NCBI GenBank assembly: GCA_964626505.1
Contig: CAZVFR010000164.1
Coordinates: 1 to 8,185, forward strand
Source of the DNA: CAZUGA01 sp964626505
GTDB taxonomy: Bacteria; Pseudomonadota; Gammaproteobacteria; Methylococcales; UBA1147
Length of the DNA: 8,185 nucleotides
Direction: 5' to 3'
The position numbers and the translations under genes are program-made. How positions within the stretch are numbered: position 1 is the stretch's first letter; every line of letters begins with the position of its first letter. The notes beneath the pieces are model-generated. The model searched no databases. It had not been told where the DNA came from and worked only from the letters and a program-made list of their open reading frames with translations. This document shows positions 7,263 through 8,185 of the stretch, piece after piece.

Positions 7263-7271
7263 AATGTATCG

Positions 7272-7502
7272 ATGAAAACAACCCTAGAATTACCTGATGA
7301 ACTGGCGCGCCGTGTCAAGATGTGGGCGGTTGAACACGGTCAGAGACTCAAAGACACTATAGCGCAGCTGTTGGAACTGGGATTGGCGAATGTGCCAGAA
7401 GACAAAGTGTCAGCGCGCGCGCCAAAACCGGTCCGACTCAAGCGGCATGGGTTGCTAACGATAAAAGATATAGAAGCGGCCATAATGGCCGAGCGCGATT
7501 GA
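7272..7502 (+). CDS. VapB-like antitoxin (ribbon-helix-helix)
   Basis: A 76-residue protein starting at ATG with GGGA about 10 nt upstream. The N-terminus MKTTLELPDELARRVKMWAV gives the alternating polar-hydrophobic strand (2-7) and first helix of an RHH/CopG DNA-binding fold. A second helix, RLKDTIAQLLELGLA, follows. The C-terminal part, from about 50, is basic and then helical (TIKDIEAAIMAERD) and is the part expected to bind and inhibit the toxin. It would repress its own operon and neutralise the PIN ribonuclease encoded 16 bp downstream on the same strand. The gene looks intact, although its toxin partner is broken, so it may persist as an orphan antitoxin or a decoy against related toxins. 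Confidence 0.8.
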   Translation: MKTTLELPDELARRVKMWAVEHGQRLKDTIAQLLELGLANVPEDKVSARAPKPVRLKRHGLLTIKDIEAAIMAERD

Positions 7503-7518
7503 TTAGACTCCGACTACT

Positions 7519-7922
7519 ATGCTTGTTGTGGATAGCAATATCTTAGCCTATCTACTGATAGCGGGTGACCGTACCAAAGAGGCTCATTCTTTGTACGAAA
7601 GAGACGCAAATTGGCAAAGCGAGGCGTTTTTGTTGATTGAATTTACCAACATTCTCGCAACATATCAGCGCACACGAGGCCTGAGCAGTAATCAGTCAGC
7701 ATCTCTGCTCAATGAGGCTGGAGCCGCATGCATGATCTAATTTCCATTCCACACATCACTGCATTGCAAACTGCGCAACGCTTTATGGTATCCGCATACG
7801 ACGCTCGGTTTCTTGCTGCCGCTGAAAAATTAGGGACAAAGTTGGTGACCGAGGACGCCAAACTTCGTGCCGCCGCCCCAAACCTGACTCAATCCCTTAA
7901 AGATGTTTTGTCTGCCGGTTGA
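7519..7922 (+). pseudogene. VapC-like PIN-domain ribonuclease toxin, disrupted by a frameshift
   Basis: The first part, from ATG 7519 to a TAA at 7738-7740, encodes MLVVDSNILAYLL with the first catalytic Asp5, then FLLIEFTNIL with Glu41. The second part, read in another frame from about 7731 (or its own ATG at 7728) to TGA at 7920-7922, encodes HDLISIPH, VSAYDARFLAAAEKLG and LVTEDAKLRAAAP with the remaining PIN acidic residues. Joined, they give one PIN domain of about 133 residues, the usual VapC length, so this is one gene split near 7726-7731. One missing base (for example a C in GCC-CGC) or two extra bases at GCATGCATG would explain it. VapC proteins cut RNA, often tRNA; neither half alone has a complete active site. 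A sequencing error, or two polypeptides that reassemble, are alternatives. Confidence 0.8.
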
Positions 7923-7977
7923 ATAGGCATTAGACAAGGGAAAGATTCACGCGGATATAGGGTAAAGAAGCTTATAA

Positions 7978-8185
7978 ATGAGAAAATCGCTGAAATCAAA
8001 AAAGAGCAAGAATATTGGCAGAGGCCCGATCGCGAGAAAAGTAATAGCTTCGGCTCAATACCATCTTGAAAGAAAAGTGACTAATTTGTCCGATTGGAGA
8101 GAAGCCAAGATATGTGCAGAAGATTTTCAAAAAACCATCATTCCCCAGAATAAGCTTACAGAATACGATCCTGTTCATGGGCTAT
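7978..8185 (+). CDS. Hypothetical protein, 3' end outside window
   Basis: An ATG at 7978, preceded by an in-frame TAA and by AAGAAG about 7 nt upstream, opens a frame that remains open for 69 codons to the right edge. The first 20 residues are strongly basic (MRKSLKSKKSKNIGRG), followed by a likely helical stretch (ARKVIASAQYHLERKV, then DWREAKICAEDF). I do not recognise a family, and no membrane segment or signal peptide is visible. It begins 55 bp after the broken toxin gene. The basic start suggests nucleic acid contact or may simply be low-information sequence. The lack of an observed stop is the main support. Confidence 0.4.
   Translation, partial: MRKSLKSKKSKNIGRGPIARKVIASAQYHLERKVTNLSDWREAKICAEDFQKTIIPQNKLTEYDPVHGL

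Noticed and set aside
7264..7275. Three-codon upstream frame (ATG-TAT-CGA-TGA) overlapping the vapB-like start
   Set aside because: Such minimal frames are common by chance and there is no independent support for a role.
7052..7297. Plus-strand frame overlapping the vapB-like start
   Set aside because: It has no RBS and a composition typical of translated AT-rich spacer, and it overlaps the operator and start of a better gene.
7996..8178. Minus-strand frame at the right edge
   Set aside because: It is antisense to the more plausible plus-strand partial frame, has no RBS and belongs to no recognisable family.
1..8185. CRISPR array, tRNA, rRNA or insertion sequence
   Set aside because: I found no regularly spaced repeats, no cloverleaf, no transposase and no terminal inverted repeats with target duplications.

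Overview
The window looks like part of a chromosome of a Gram-negative bacterium with moderate GC content, most likely a gammaproteobacterium. The reasons are a class II DAHP synthase, a CmoA-type methyltransferase fold, an ArnT/PMT_2-type membrane glycosyltransferase and VapBC-type modules of the kind common in that group. A methylotroph-like lineage (Methylococcales) is an unverified guess from general resemblance. No rRNA, tRNA, CRISPR array or complete insertion sequence is visible.

Layout. Positions 1-594 hold the 3' part of a SAM-dependent methyltransferase whose start lies upstream of the window. Positions 670-1380 hold a second methyltransferase, CmoA-like but altered at positions known to bind carboxy-SAM in E. 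coli CmoA. It converges, with a 22 bp gap, on a full-length class II DAHP synthase on the minus strand (1403-2749), the entry enzyme of the shikimate pathway. A 243 bp AT-rich divergent intergenic region leads to a plus-strand polytopic GT39/PMT_2-like glycosyltransferase (2993-4675). After a 156 bp gap containing a perfect 28 bp palindrome comes a glutamine-hydrolysing asparagine synthetase of the AsnB type (4832-6736).

The right third is a different kind of DNA: a patch of toxin-antitoxin modules with signs of decay. A minus-strand CopG/RHH-type antitoxin gene (6802-7025) has lost its reading frame near the start and has no recognisable toxin beside it. A plus-strand VapB-like antitoxin (7272-7502) is intact and sits behind a cluster of TTCCCAT repeats that looks like an autoregulatory operator. 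Its PIN-domain VapC partner (7519-7922) is split by a frameshift around 7726-7731. A further reading frame (7978 onward) runs off the right edge.

How the genes may work together. The two methyltransferases, lipid-linked-sugar-type glycosyltransferase and AsnB-type amidotransferase are all kinds of gene found in surface-polysaccharide or glycan-modification loci, with a housekeeping-like DAHP synthase among them. This is an inference from neighbourhood; no single pathway product can be named. I see no convincing wholly new system. The points most worth a second look are the altered CmoA-like enzyme, the palindrome before asnB, and the paired decaying TA modules with their repeat-rich operator.
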